A DNA stretch of 64,000 nucleotides from Sipunculus nudus (Eukaryota; Annelida; Sipuncula; Golfingiida; Sipunculidae), in NCBI GenBank assembly GCA_026874595.1, contig CM049314.1:75590300-75654299 (forward strand), in the 5' to 3' direction. Under the pieces are notes generated by a model, which saw nothing but the letters and a program-made list of their open reading frames with translations, searched no databases and had not been told where the DNA came from. Each line of letters opens with the position of its first letter. The first letter of the stretch is position 1. The position numbers and the translations under genes are program-made. Positions 37,561 to 51,000 of this stretch are shown piece after piece.

Positions 37561-38791
37561 TGTTTTCCTGATGCGTGGTTTATTTTCCCCGGGAGCAAGG
37601 GAGCTCTCGTTTAATGAGGTGTTTTTCTGGCTGTTACTCTATATAACCATCAAATATGTTGTATGCGCCAAATAAACCGCAGTGACTGGCGCGGGCATGG
37701 GAACAGAGTGATCTAGAAGTTATCTGTACAGTCAAACAGAGCCAATCCGGCTGAACTAGTGATATGTAAGCCCCAACAAAAAATCTGTTCAAATACACGC
37801 AGAAAAACAGGTGTTCAAGTCAGGAACGTAAATACTTCAGTGAGGTGTTAAAACCTGATGGTTACCATGACAACCGACTGGATGACGGTATTATTGGTCT
37901 TGCTTGACTTGACACTAGCGGTTGCATATATATAAATATATATTATAAACAAAGTAATATGTATTATCATATATGAGTACTGTATATTGATCTTAATAGA
38001 TGGCCGTATGTGTGATCAATCGGATATTGGTACATCGATATGTTGGTGAGATGGGACGCGAGATGCTTGGTTCACTTCGCCGACGCTTAATAAGGTTTAT
38101 ATTGGTACAGCATATGCCTGTATCAGCCCGCTTAAGTGTATAGCAAAGGTAAGGCTGGTCGAGCTTCGGAATGAAATCGAAAATAAAAGAAGTTTCTTTA
38201 GTACATAACCTTGAGTCCGTCCCGACAACGTGACGCAACTTTCACTGTGACGTCACCAATATTCTAGAAGAAGATATGTTTACAGGTGATATTCAATACA
38301 TACTGCACAAAACTGCATATATACATTATCAGTATAGCATATAAGAAAACATATTGCGCTGATAAATGTATATTAAAAGATCGTGATTTAATGTGTGTTT
38401 GAAAACAAAAATGGTCGTTCAATGAAATATTATTCCCGTTTAAATACCGACTTTCTGACAAAGACAAGAGCGGTTAATAACATTAATGTATTAACCAATG
38501 TTTTACCGATATGGTATTGTATTATACTGTATTATACTGGAAAATATATTACCTAGCATAATTATTATTAATAACAGCCGCATACTCTTTTACTAATTAT
38601 ATTATAAATGTTGCATTGGATATTATCAATAAATCTGATCAGATCTATTTTCATTTAAGCAAGACGACTATTATGTTTTCATAACTTTACGCGTATGTGT
38701 GTGTACATTTTTATGTGCCTCTGATAAATGTCCGATTTATAATTTTGACGTATCAAAAATGTACATGTATTGATATATATTTCTTATTCAG

Positions 38792-39123
38792 CAGACGTGA
38801 GAACTGTAAGCTTCACCAAGTTCGGACCAGTCAAAGTGTTTTGTGAATCGTCAGACGAAACTGTGGTATTCGTCGGAGCTACTTTGCATTTAGACGATGG
38901 CTTTACAAAGAGAGAATCCTGCCGAATATCAGAAATCTTCATCATCGGAAAATTAAACACAGACTGTCAAAGATACTTTGGAGAGTGCACAATAAAAGGA
39001 CGAGTTTTTTCCGGATGTTGGTACGCCGAATGGAAAACAAAGCAAATAACTTTAATTTCCATTCTACTGAGACAGGAAAAAAATGAACAAATTTTTGCTT
39101 TAATCTATTTTTTCTTTTGTTAA
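38792..39123 (+). other. Exon-like ORF with five spaced cysteines, unknown
   Basis: It follows TTATTCAG, enters in phase 1 and reads DVRTVSFTKFGPVKVFCESS and onward, with cysteines in FCESS, ESCRIS, TDCQRY, GECTIK and SGCWYAE. It ends in a Lys/Phe-rich tail and a TAA stop at 39123. Phase-1 entry and spaced cysteines suit an extracellular module, but I cannot name a family. No partner exon was found nearby. It may be the last exon of a gene or a stranded fragment. Confidence 0.4.
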
Positions 39124-42100
39124 GTCCTTTTTTTAAGTTTATAAATTTTACTATATATTTACAGTATATCATATATATCTGAATATTTAAATTGATTCAC
39201 AAATCTAAATTGCATCAACATTTATACTTAATGTAGTCAGGTAACATCACATTATGCACGCAGATACATTTTTTTTTATAAAAAATATTTTTTTTTCAAT
39301 TTGCAAAGCAATAAATATATCAATATAACACTCCAGAATGCACCATTTTTATTTGCACATTTATTTATCCATGATTTGTTTCATATATTATCAAATTATG
39401 TCTACGGATGGGTTAAATTATATTTTGTTAAATTATCTAAAAGGAAATAATTTCTTAAAAATGCTACATCAGAACAACGTGGCCTCTCTTGGATTACTTC
39501 TTGAATTAATATTTCAAGAGCAGTTGTGAACATTTGATCAAAAGCAACTTGACATTTAAAGAAATACAGTTGACAATAACAAACCATGTATTGCAGTATA
39601 ATTGGTGGTGGTGGGGGACTGGGGGGGGGGGGGGATTAGGGTAGAATCCCATGAGAATAAGTGTTTGTTTATAACAGCAGGGGTGTTCTGCCAGTGCTGC
39701 ATCACTAATAAGGTTACCTGGGCAAGAGTGAGTAAGAATGGGGTCTTGGATATACAAAATGCAAATACATTAGGGCATCTGAAAAAAACTGAAAAAAATT
39801 CAATAATTAGAATAATTTTTAAGCTTTTACTTTCAAATTTCAGAATTCAACAGATTAAATCCACATGTATCCCGGCTGTGAACAATAAATTATAATATTT
39901 CAAGAAAAAACGTGCAATGGTCAAATTTAGGCATAATTTAATTTTTTTTTATTTTTGCTAATATTTAAAGATTTTGATCTAATTTTGGGTATACAATTAA
40001 ATTTTTATTAAATAAAGTTATATTACTGAAAAAAGTCCCTAGCTTTAACATTTTTTTGTGTTAAGTGACCAAATATTTTTCCTGATTTTTTACTAAGTGC
40101 AATATGTTTGGGCCTATAACTTTTTTTAAATTATATAATACAGACCTAATTTCTGCCATGTACATAGGAACTATATAGAGGAATATTTATGGTAAATATA
40201 AGGAAAAACAGGTGAGTGGTTTTGATATTAGGCAGTCCTGAAGTGGGAAAATAGGTTTTTAATAAAAAATGAGGTTTTTCCTTAACTTCTCAAGGGAACC
40301 TGCGAATACAACGAAAGTTTATATACACGTATAAATTCTTTGAGCTGTACATAACAGATACACGCTCGATATGTTGCCGGGAACGCTTGAGGATGGGGAA
40401 TCCCTTGTAAAAGTACTTCATATGGTGTTTGGATTTCGCGCACACGGAAAAGCTCAAATCAGCGCATTTTCTTTTCAGCGCGCGGGAACGCTTGTTTCAT
40501 GTTTCCATATTAATTGAAATGTCCACTTTAACATATTCATGAAAAGCACCCTGTAATTGTGTCATATAAATAAAAATGTTCATATCTTAGTCTCAGAGAC
40601 ACCAAATTGATTTGTTTTAGCGGTAGCAAATGAAAAGAAAGCCATTTTTCTTGAAACCTCGACGTCTGAATATGGACAGGTATAGTCAGAGTTTTTTCAT
40701 TGTTGCAATATTTCTGTATTTTGACGGCGCGGGGCTGGCTTTAATTGCATTCATAATCATGCTCGCTAAAAAATTAATGTAAAATCATGTAGACTTTCTA
40801 CGGACACAGAAACAGCCAGACGCTGTGAATTTCAGTGCATGCCTTAGTTCCGGATTCAGCGTTCAAAGTTTGTTTTTGAGGTCATTGCCAGGACTTAAAA
40901 TAGTTTGAATGATATGAATTTTCTTGTTCTTGAACTATTTGGTTAGTAACGGGTCCAATTGCTTGGAAAATACAAACATTAGTTCACGTTCTTGATGTAT
41001 ATATGTTCAACACAAAATAAAGTACATTTTCAAACCTTTAAGAATTCTGTCAGGGACTTTGGGTAAATAGCACAAAAAAAAAAAACAGCAATACCTTGGA
41101 ACTGGTCTTCATTTGCACAAAAAAAAAGATCCACGAAAAATTGGAGCGGCTATTCCGAAGAACATGTATTTTTTATGGCGTAAAAAGATATTTAAATAAT
41201 AGCTCAGTTATGGATACCGTTATCATTATAAAGTTAGTCTGTCGGTACAACGGTATTATACTATCGGCTGATAATTTCCTGACCATTACGTTTCAGTTAT
41301 TTCTACCAAACACAGATTTACTGTTTGTGTTGCAACTGCTACATTCAATTATTGGTCACGTGACTAATATTTACGGCATATAAAGGTAAGCTTGTAAGGT
41401 TGTTAGCCCTATTTTTTACTATAAATTAATCCGGTATTGATGATAATAAGATTATTACACTGATATCTAAAGGGATTCCACTTCCCGCTCAATATTAGTG
41501 TAAATTATTTAATTATTGAATAATTTTCAAATTCGTCTCTGTTTACAAGAATTCATTTGAAGACAGTTCAACAGTTTACACATTTGTCTAATGAGTTCTA
41601 ATTTTTTTAATAAACCATTTTTTTTTATTTTTCTTATGTATACAGTTGCCATAACGTCCCCACTCCACAGGTGGAAGGACTCGAGGGGGGGGGGGGGGTT
41701 ATGATGGGAGTAACAACGCCTCTGTCTCTCTGTATATATTTTCTTTAATTATTGAATTTTATGCTATAGCAAAAGAACTATTGTTCACAGTAAGGGGATG
41801 GTGGGAGTGACAACACCCTTGCATATACATACAGGAAATGAAATTTAATTCAACAGTGCTTACAGGAAAAAAAAAGGCTCATATTCATAATTATTAAATG
41901 TTTAAAAACAGGCAGAAAGATGGAGAAACAAAGCAAATCATTTCCCGTTCTCCTGAGCCAGAAAAAAATAACAATATTTACATTAATTTCTTTTGCTAAT
42001 AACATCATTTTTACCAGGTTTAAAAATGTCACGAAACATTCAGTTTAACATTTATATGTGAATATTTTAGTTGATTCACATGTTCAAATTGCTTCAACAT

Positions 42101-42258
42101 TTATAGCTTATTAATCTGGTTTATAGAACCAGTCAACAGAATGGGTGGAGGGAGGAAGGCAGGCAAAGGGGGGAGAGAGACAGAGAGTGTACACCTCGCT
42201 TCAAGCATTCATAATTGGCCTGAAATGTCAATAATGGGAAATATATATATATACATAG
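39124..42258. other. No gene recognised; dispersed repeats and G-tracts
   Basis: A minus-strand copy of the GAGAAATTAAGGAAAAACCT repeat family occupies about 39790-40310. G-tracts lie near 39619-39634 and 41685-41698. Short frames have no recognisable motif. Confidence 0.5.
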
Positions 42259-43267
42259 AGGGGCTTCAGTATAGCCTAGGTATGACATGGTCTCATGAAA
42301 AACTAATAAAAGCTTCAGTTTTTAGACTATTCCTTTCAAATTTCAGATAGGCATGAATCAGTATTAGATGTTCCACAACTGTTTCAAAAGCAGGCTAGTT
42401 CGGCGTGTCGATTTAAAGGACTGACTTGTTGCAACGTGAGGTGCAATTGTCCAAACTTCTATTTACACTGGCAAACACGAATGCGAGTATTTGAATAAAC
42501 TGACTCCTATGGCATCCATGATTTGGGTTCTTTTTTCAAATTCCTGACACCCGTATTCCAGATTTTCCCTGATTCCTAAGAAGACTAGGAAACATCGGAT
42601 TTAAACATACTCCTATATACAGAAAAAAAGGCAAGGATATGCAAATGAAACCGAGTCCCTGGATATGCTTCTACCAAGGTAACTGCGCCTGTTCTAAATT
42701 TCTCTTTACTTGGGAGGGGTACTCAACACAGCCAGTTCCCCAATACCTGATTCAAGAGGATCTCTCATGTTGCCTGTTGTAATACCGATCGTAGTATAGC
42801 TTCTACAGTCTAGGGCTTCTTTAACTACTGTGGAGCGCCATTGTCTATTTCCTGTCTTCTGGCTTTGGTCTATCAAACTATAATATACGAACACGCAAGA
42901 CAATTGTTATATAAAAATTATTTTATTGCATTGTATGAACAAAATGACATATACACATTCTTACAGACTTTCTTGATTCCTAAGGTTTGTACAATTTTAC
43001 GTGCATTTCAGAGCCGAAGTCTTCATTTGAATTATAATGAACATCTCTTACTCACTGAACACAGGCTGTTGACATTAGAAGTACTATTTGCCCTTGAAAA
43101 ACTTAAACTATTTAGAGAAAATGTATTCATATTTGCTTGTAACCTTCTAAACTTCAATCTCACCTCATTTTGTTAAACAATTAGATATTTACTTATCCAA
43201 GAACATTAATCTGCATGATTAACCATAATTAATTTTAAAACTAATAAAAAACCTTTTTTTTACAAGA

Positions 43268-43336
43268 TTTGCGGTCTGTCACATTTTTCAATTCCGGCAA
43301 CAAATACCTTGTGACCTCGTATTCCTTTCTCAAGCA
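43268..43336 (-). pseudogene. Duplicated C-terminal exon remnant downstream of copy B
   Basis: The minus strand reads CLRKEYEVTRYLLPELKNVT and then DRK, aligning with the real C-tail RRDYEVTRYVWQKVKDVTGWK. There is no stop here, whereas the copy A remnant has TAG. It lies about 540 bases after the stop codon of copy B. Confidence 0.7.
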
Positions 43337-43373
43337 CTGTGAGTGAAAACTGTGAGTACACATTTCACTCATC

Positions 43374-43379
43374 TTTATT
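43374..43379 (-). promoter_or_regulatory. Likely poly(A) signal of copy B
   Basis: AATAAA on the minus strand, about 500 bases after the stop codon, lies in sequence matching the copy A signal at 14700-14705. Confidence 0.5.
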
Positions 43380-43879
43380 TGAATTAAGGCACTGTTCCAT
43401 TAATACACACATAAACCTGTTCATCAGTGTTCAGTAATTATGAATCGTACCAGATCATCTTTCTTAAATTCTAATGCATAAAGAGAACCTGAATAACTTT
43501 GATTTTCTCTAATGAATAAGTACTTAATCTTTCAAGTGAGACTGAAGACTACCGGTGACTTAAATCATATGCGTTCTGTGTGAAATACGTTGTAAGAAAA
43601 CCAAGTGATTAGGGTGCTTCCCATCTTTGAAATAAATGCAGCACATTCCAATACTCTCAACATTAATATTATCAACAATCCAGAAACCAAAAATAATATA
43701 AAGATACAATGCATAGCTCTTCATTCAAGGACTATAATTTTAATAAAAAAATATGTTACATAGAATTATCTGTGGTTACCTTATAGACAGAACTTGTAAC
43801 CCACATGCAGTATTCAATATAGCTAGATAAAATGCGCTGAAACCGTGCTTCAGAGTTTAACAGTTTATCTTCTTCAGTT

Positions 43880-45090
43880 TTACTCATTTTTCCTATGTTT
43901 CCAGCCTGTTACATCTTTCACCTTCTGCCAGACATACCTTGTGACCTCATAGTCCCTTCTCATGTGTGCATCCACGGTTGACATAATCCTCATACAGCGA
44001 TTCAAAGCCATAAGAAAGAGAGGCACCAGAACAAAATAAACAAAAATTAACATTAAAATATAAAATAATGGTCCAATGGTTGGATTTTTCATTGCAAGTT
44101 CTCCAATATCAGGTTTCATCAGTTCTATTGATATTATGTGAGTGATGGTTAGGAGAGAATTGCTCAGTCGTTCGAAGTTAGGGCACACAATAAAAACGAC
44201 AATGGCAGCCATCATGGCTATAATGATGATCAACAAGAAGGAAACACCAAAGATCACCACAGATGCGTGTTGGAGAATATGGATGAACAGCAGGGTTCTG
44301 TCATTGAGTTTTAGAAGTTTCGTTAGGTAGATGAACGTTACAAACACTAAGCAGCCCAGGATGTCCATGAGAATGTAGTGAGCTAAAGCCGACGCATAGA
44401 AGCTAATAAATGTGTGCCCGGAGCCGCGCTTTTTGTCTTCTAATGCCTCCTTGGATTTGTACCAATGGTAAATGAAAACCGCAGAGTAGCAAAAGCTGAG
44501 GAAAATTATAATCATCTGCAACCAGCTCCAAATTGACCGGAAGTACTCCTTTCCATCTCTTGTAGCTCTGTGGAATTCCTTTATGATGAATATCAAGATG
44601 AAAATGAGGAAAGCCACTTGGCATCCAGCTGTGATCTTATCCATGACACTCGTGTACTGGTACAAACGGTACGTTAAAATCTGATAGCTTGGAACTACAT
44701 TTCCGATATCGAGGAACTCAAACATGAGAACAATGGCACAGATCAGCTCAGCAGGAGGATTATAAAGAGAAAACTCAACAAAAACTGCCCTTGTCTTCCG
44801 GTCGATCCAGCCATTTGTTTTCAAACCCTGCAAAGAATGTGCTGCAATATTCTTGTTGATGCTTAAGTCAACAGAGTAGCCCCCACCCGGGTACCACGCA
44901 TGTTTACCTAACATCGGCCCGACTTTAAGTTTGCTGGAGCTGCGGTAGAGCCATCCACTGGATTTCCTAAGAACTACATCTGGCTGAAGTTTGGTCCATC
45001 CAATATCGTAAGAACCCTTGTCATATTTTGGGAAGCTGAATGCTGGTTTGCATGCGATTACCTCTTTTTCTACATACGAAACGCATGGAT
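43880..45090 (-). CDS. Copy B terminal exon: TOP domain, TM7-TM11, stop
   Basis: It has the same length and phase as the copy A exon. The last 344 residues differ at about 20 positions, mostly conservative; changes cluster in and after the pore loop (SLLTITHI, GELAMKNPT, PLFLMALN). The pore segment again reads LMKPD. It ends WKHRKNE. Confidence 0.95.
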
Positions 45091-48000
45091 CTGAAAATAG
45101 TCAGAATTCACAATACCATGATACCTTATAACACTTTGATGACGTAGCTCATCACTATAAGTTAAGCACTACAGTGCAATAAATACCATTATTCATTACG
45201 TCTCTTTCCTGTATAAATATGAGCCATTTTTTGTTTTTTTTGTTTTTATGCAGATTCATGAACATTTGAAATTTTTTGTTAACCTTATGGTATTGTTTGG
45301 CATTATGAATTATTTCGGTACGTAATTTACCTCAAAATTATAAATATATTTTTTATAAAAAGATTCTACTATTTGGATTTACCTTCATTTATTGAAACTT
45401 GTTCCACATGGTCATTCAGATTTATAGCGCAAACACTGGACTATTCTGGTTGCTAATCAAATCCGAATGCCCTAGTCGGGAAATCTCTTTTTTGTTGGCT
45501 GCAATTCAGCAAGCCTTTCTGGACTGAGCTTCTCTCTGACCTGCTTTGTATTCACGGTATGAGCTGAATTTGCTACCTCTGTAATTCCCTACCCAACCTG
45601 ATGACCAGACCTTTTCATAGCATGAATCTTTTCATCTTATGTTACATATCAAACTGAGAATGGTGTGGTCATGATATATTGGTTCCTGGACCATATATGA
45701 GATTGCCCATCCCACAGTGATCCTTTCAGCACCTGACAATGCACATACTCCCTAGTATCAACAGATACAACCATTATATGTTAGATTATCTACTCATGTA
45801 CAATTTTACCTGACTATCAGACCATCATATAATAAAATATACATAAAATAGAAATGTTCACATGACTTTAAGGCACAATATCCCACAGGTACAATGTGTA
45901 AATGAACTTGACCAGCTGAAATGTGACAAAGTTGAGTGACAAAGTTGCATCTTTGTCCAAGCCTTCCTTTTTGGGTTCTCAAACAGCTAAACTATGCACC
46001 CTGCACAAAGATAGCTAGAGAAAGTAATAGATTATGACTTCCTATAGGATTACTTTGTCATCTTAAGGATGACCAGATAATTAATGTTCAAGTTAGTTGT
46101 ACAAATCAACTTAAATTTTTGTGGGTGGTGGGGGGGGGGGGGGTGGTTTACTGTGGTAATGAAAGTTATATAAGGCATGTTCATAAGTGAGGAGATGCAA
46201 AATCCTCTGTCAAGGGTTACTTAAGATTTAGTATTCTAATGGGAAATAATAATTATTTAACCCCCTCCCCATTTTCTAACTTTCCCAAATGATTACTGTT
46301 TTTTTTAAATCTGCTGAGGGCAGCCGGTCATACTCTGCGAAATTTAATGCTGAAATTTAATTAAATTTAAATTTAGTTTTATAATTATTACGGAAGGTAT
46401 GTTTGTAAAATCAAACCTCTGATGTTCTATTCGAGGTTATAATCCAATATGTACAGCAATACTTACCAATCAGAGCTCGTATTTGTCTTATTCTTGGAGT
46501 CCCAATAAAGACTGATGCATAGTCTGCTGTGATCTTCAGTTGCTCGACCTTCTGACCATTGTAATACTGGGAAACGTATGCAACAGCAAAAAACGTGGTC
46601 TCTAGGTATTCCCATACATCTTGGGCATTCTTCACCTAAAAGAAGAACTTTAGGTATTTATACAGGCAAAGGTTTCAAGGCCACAATGGTCTTGTAACGA
46701 CAACAAACTGTAAAAATGTCCCAACCTCAACTTAGAAGTTTACTTATACTCGTAGTCTGTCCCAAAGATGCCAACCTTGGATACAAATTCAATGCAACAT
46801 AAGACTTGATCGAATGGCAGAATTCCTTGTGCAAACTTTCTGCTAGAAATTGTTTTCACTTCACTTGTATAAAATATTATCCCTGAAAAAATTGTATATG
46901 GGTACTGGTTAACATTAAAGCAGAATTGAAATTTTACAATAAGAATGTTTCTGGTAATATTCTGGCAAACAAAGCTTTGTTGAAAAGCCAAATAAAACCT
47001 TTTTTTTAACAAAGGAGTGAGTAACCTAAAATGTCAAGAGGAGGCTGGTAAAATAACTTCCAATTTTTGAATTCACAGCTTTTGCAATTGGTCTGAATCA
47101 TTCCGAGTTGTCAAATCAATGAATTTACAGATCTTTAGAAAATAAAAGGTTAAGATATGTTGAAGGTATTGTTATCAGATATTGAAATTTGGGTACAAAT
47201 GAATTGCCCTAAGTATATTACTTTAAAATGATGCACAATGACATGAGACCTGTATCAGTGACAATTGTTTTAATTACTCCTTCAAATACTCACTTTTAGG
47301 AAATTTTTTTTACCCCCGTAGTCCCCATCAACGAAAATCTGTTTTGTTGTTTCATACTGACGAAAAGACAATGGACTCAAGTGACTGTAAACAACGACAG
47401 CAAGCACCAGTAAAAAAGGGATGTAAATGAAGATATCTTGGAGCAGGTCTCTGGTTTCTTGTTCCTTTTTCAATTTTTTCTTTACATTACGGAGATCCTG
47501 ATTGGTTGGAGGTTGATAGACTGCATGGTCATGTGGCACATCTTCAGGACTGCGGTAGCGGTTAGCCTTTATCTGGTCTAAAAGCTCAGTGTCTGAATCT
47601 GCAAACATTTCGTGAAAATATCTAATTAACAAATCATGTCTGATAGTAAAAATAGTCTGAAAGTAAAATGTGTTTACAATAGATTTTTCATTTCATGTAC
47701 ATTCTCCATTACGTTTTTGAACATCTGCAAATCCCTTATAATTGTTAGCTGAAGGGCCTACCACAGTAACAATTACACAAATGCATGCGGATGACAATGA
47801 TTATAAAATGTTTCCAAGTAAAGACTCATGCAGTTTTATGGTATTTTGCACTGTGATCATGTTCGTAATGCATTTGTTTCCTTACAAGTACAGACTTATA
47901 CCTGCTTTTGGATTAAACACTGATTATAAATGTATTCGCGGTGACCCCGATGGACCAAGTACATGCTTCATTAGATCAGTTGTTCCAACTGAACACTTTA

Positions 48001-51000
48001 CATTTACAAGATGGAAAAAAATTACTCAGGTTTTTGTTCTTTCTTTGCCATATTTTCAATAAAACTTACTAGCAGGGTTCGCTTTAGGTTGATGGGAATA
48101 TTTAGAACTTATAATAATTATGCAATATATTTGACCATGGGGAATCTAGTTATGTGATGGAGGTCTTTTGTGCCAATTAAGAGTGGGCCCCTGGTTAAAG
48201 TGACTACCCTTCTATGACATACCAAGCTGCATTGTGATTCTCAGATGCTCGCACACCTCTACTGGTTGTTTACTGCAGAGTGTAATAACCATTGCCATCA
48301 ATGTAATTTCTATTGGCTGGTTTATGAAGATGTACTGGACCAAAGCAATCAGCACTGACACTGCCCATTCTATGCTCTTTCTGTAGCCATATCCTTGTCC
48401 ATAAATCGCAATAAAGAAGGTGGAAACAAGACTTATGCAAACGCACAAGACCCAACCACAGTATAGGCTCCACCATGGCAAACTGAAAGGAGAAACAAGT
48501 ACTTAAAATCTAAAACTAACTTTATATTTTTAAAATTTATTTCCAGGATATGAATGTTTGTAATGATCAAATGTTTGAGAAAAAAAACACTATGCAACAT
48601 CCACATAATATGATCATTATTTCTTCATTATTATAAATAAGTATTATGTACTGAAAGGTTATTGAAATTTCATGAAAAATGTTGTATCTGTTGTCACCGT
48701 CTTAAAAATTGTATTACAGTTAAATCTAACTTATTGGATTTCTTATGCTGTTAATTTAAGACAATTATGGGGAAAAAAGCAGTAGGGTAAGGGCATGCTC
48801 ATATTATAAAGATGTTATCATGCTTGATTTCACTTATACCACATTAGTTGCGATCATGCAATATACTAAACCAAAATAGTTGGAAAGGCAAAGTCTATAT
48901 ACTCAGATCATTACAGTGCTATGTGAACACCAGCAAACACTGGTCATGGCAAGGAGCCACATATCTTTTGTCTCAGACAGTAAACATTGGTTATGACAAA
49001 ATGCTATGTCTCTTAAACAGAACTGGGGAGCAAGGGGTCTCGACGCTCAGTTGAATATGTCTATATTTTTAAAGACATTTTTCAGAATGACGGTCCTGTG
49101 ACCTTAATCAGTGACCTTGTGCCAATAAATCCGTGAACTTATAATCCTTGAACTTGCGGCATATGATTAATGTTACAATTATAAAAAAAAGTGGGTCCAG
49201 TGACCTTTACCTGAGACCAGGTAACCTCAAAATCTTAAGATTTCTTGACTTTGGGCAAGTAGGCCATGTGTGAAAGATGGAAAGTTTGGGATGAAAGTTT
49301 GATTTACGGTAAATCCACAATCGATTTAAAGATGTTGTTCCTATGACCTTCACCCTTGACCTCTGATACCCTAAAATAAAAAAGTTACTTATTTAAGTGG
49401 TGGGTCATTAATTAATCATGTTTGGAGCCAATCTGTCTCCCAAAAATTACATAAGTGAGTCTTGTGAGGCTTGACGTCTGACCCCGCCTTATGTTGGTTA
49501 TGTTTGAAATCCATATGTCAATCCAACATTGAGTTATCATCTGAAAACAATTTGTGTGGAAGGACAGATGGAAAGACAGATATACGACCAGACAGACAGA
49601 CAGGGGATTACTATAGGGCATCAACTAGTGATCAATAAACACACCAGGTTTTGGGACACTGGATGTAAAAACAGCTGAGAAACTGAGATGACGGTTGTCA
49701 TTTTATAGTAAAGAAATTGAAAAATATTCGTTAAAATAAGAAAAAATACAAGTGGTGCCACCAACTGACAAAACTAGTCATGGTCAATATTCAAGGCAAG
49801 ATTCATTACAAACCATACATTTATTATGAAGATATTGCAGGTTTTGTATTAAATGTTTTATTATTCAGGGGGTACTTTCAATCCCCCTAGCTCGGAGGAT
49901 ATAGGTCTCATTGACAGATTCCAAAGATATATTTAATTGACCTTCCTGGATGTTTACTTAGAAGTTCCTAGGACCAGCAGTTACGATTTGTGCCCTGCTA
50001 ACGAACGGCTGGCCGGATGGCTGGACGGCGGAACAACCTGACGGACAACAGACAAAGCGCCATTCCTATTCCTCAGTTGTCCTACAGTCAGCTGAACTAA
50101 AAACAGTGGTCACGAAAAAAATGCAAGGTCCCTTCTGTCTCAGACAGGGAAACATTTGTCATTACATAAAGCAAGGTCACTCCTGTCTCACACAGGAAAT
50201 CATTGGTTATTTCAAAGAGCAAGGGCTCTTTTGTCTTATAAAGAATAGCTTTGGTTATGACAATGAGCAATGTATGTTCTGTCTTAAACGGTAAAACATT
50301 GGTAATGACAAAGAGCAAGGTGTCTTTTGTCTCAGACATGAAAGCATTGGTCATGACACAAAACAAGGTCTCTTCTGTCTAAAACAGAAATGCATCGGTC
50401 ATGACAATAAGGAAGGTCTCTTCTATCTCAGACAGGAAAACATTGGTCATAAAAAGAAGTAGGGTCCCTTCTAACTAAGACAGAAAAACATTGGTCATGA
50501 CAAAAAGCAAGGTCTCTTGTGTCTTAGACAGGAAAACATTGGTCATTAAAAGAAGCATGGTCTCTCCTAACTGAGACAGAAAAACATTGGTCATGACAAA
50601 AAGCAAGGTCTTTTCTGTCTCAGACAGAAAAACATTGGTCATGAAAAGAAGTACGGTCTCTTCTAACTAAGACAGAAAAACAATGGTCATGATAAAAAGC
50701 AAGGTCTCTTTTGTCTTAGACAGGAAAACATTAGTCATTAAAAGAAGCATGGTCTCTCCTAACTGAGACAGAAAAACATTGGTCATGACAAAAAGCAAGG
50801 TCTCTTCTGTATGACAGAAAAAATCGGTTATAATAAAAAGCAAGGTCTCTTCTGTCTCAGATAGGAATACATTGGTTATGACAAAGACCAAGGTCTCTTC
50901 TTTCTCAAACACGAACACATTGGACAAGGAAAGGAAGAAGATTTATGTTGTAAGCAGCAGATACATATCTACACCAAACTTACTGTCCCTTCAGGGCTTT

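Noticed and set aside
47742-48062. 106-residue plus-strand ORF in a copy B intron
   Set aside because: It is antisense to the gene, lies within an intron with no matching ORF in copy A, has no motif and has no supporting splice or promoter signal.
50667-50927. Repeated VMTNVFLSE-type minus-strand ORF as a coding repeat domain
   Set aside because: It comes from a 60-base minisatellite in an intron. The reading phase is not compatible as an exon, and the copy A equivalent is not open.
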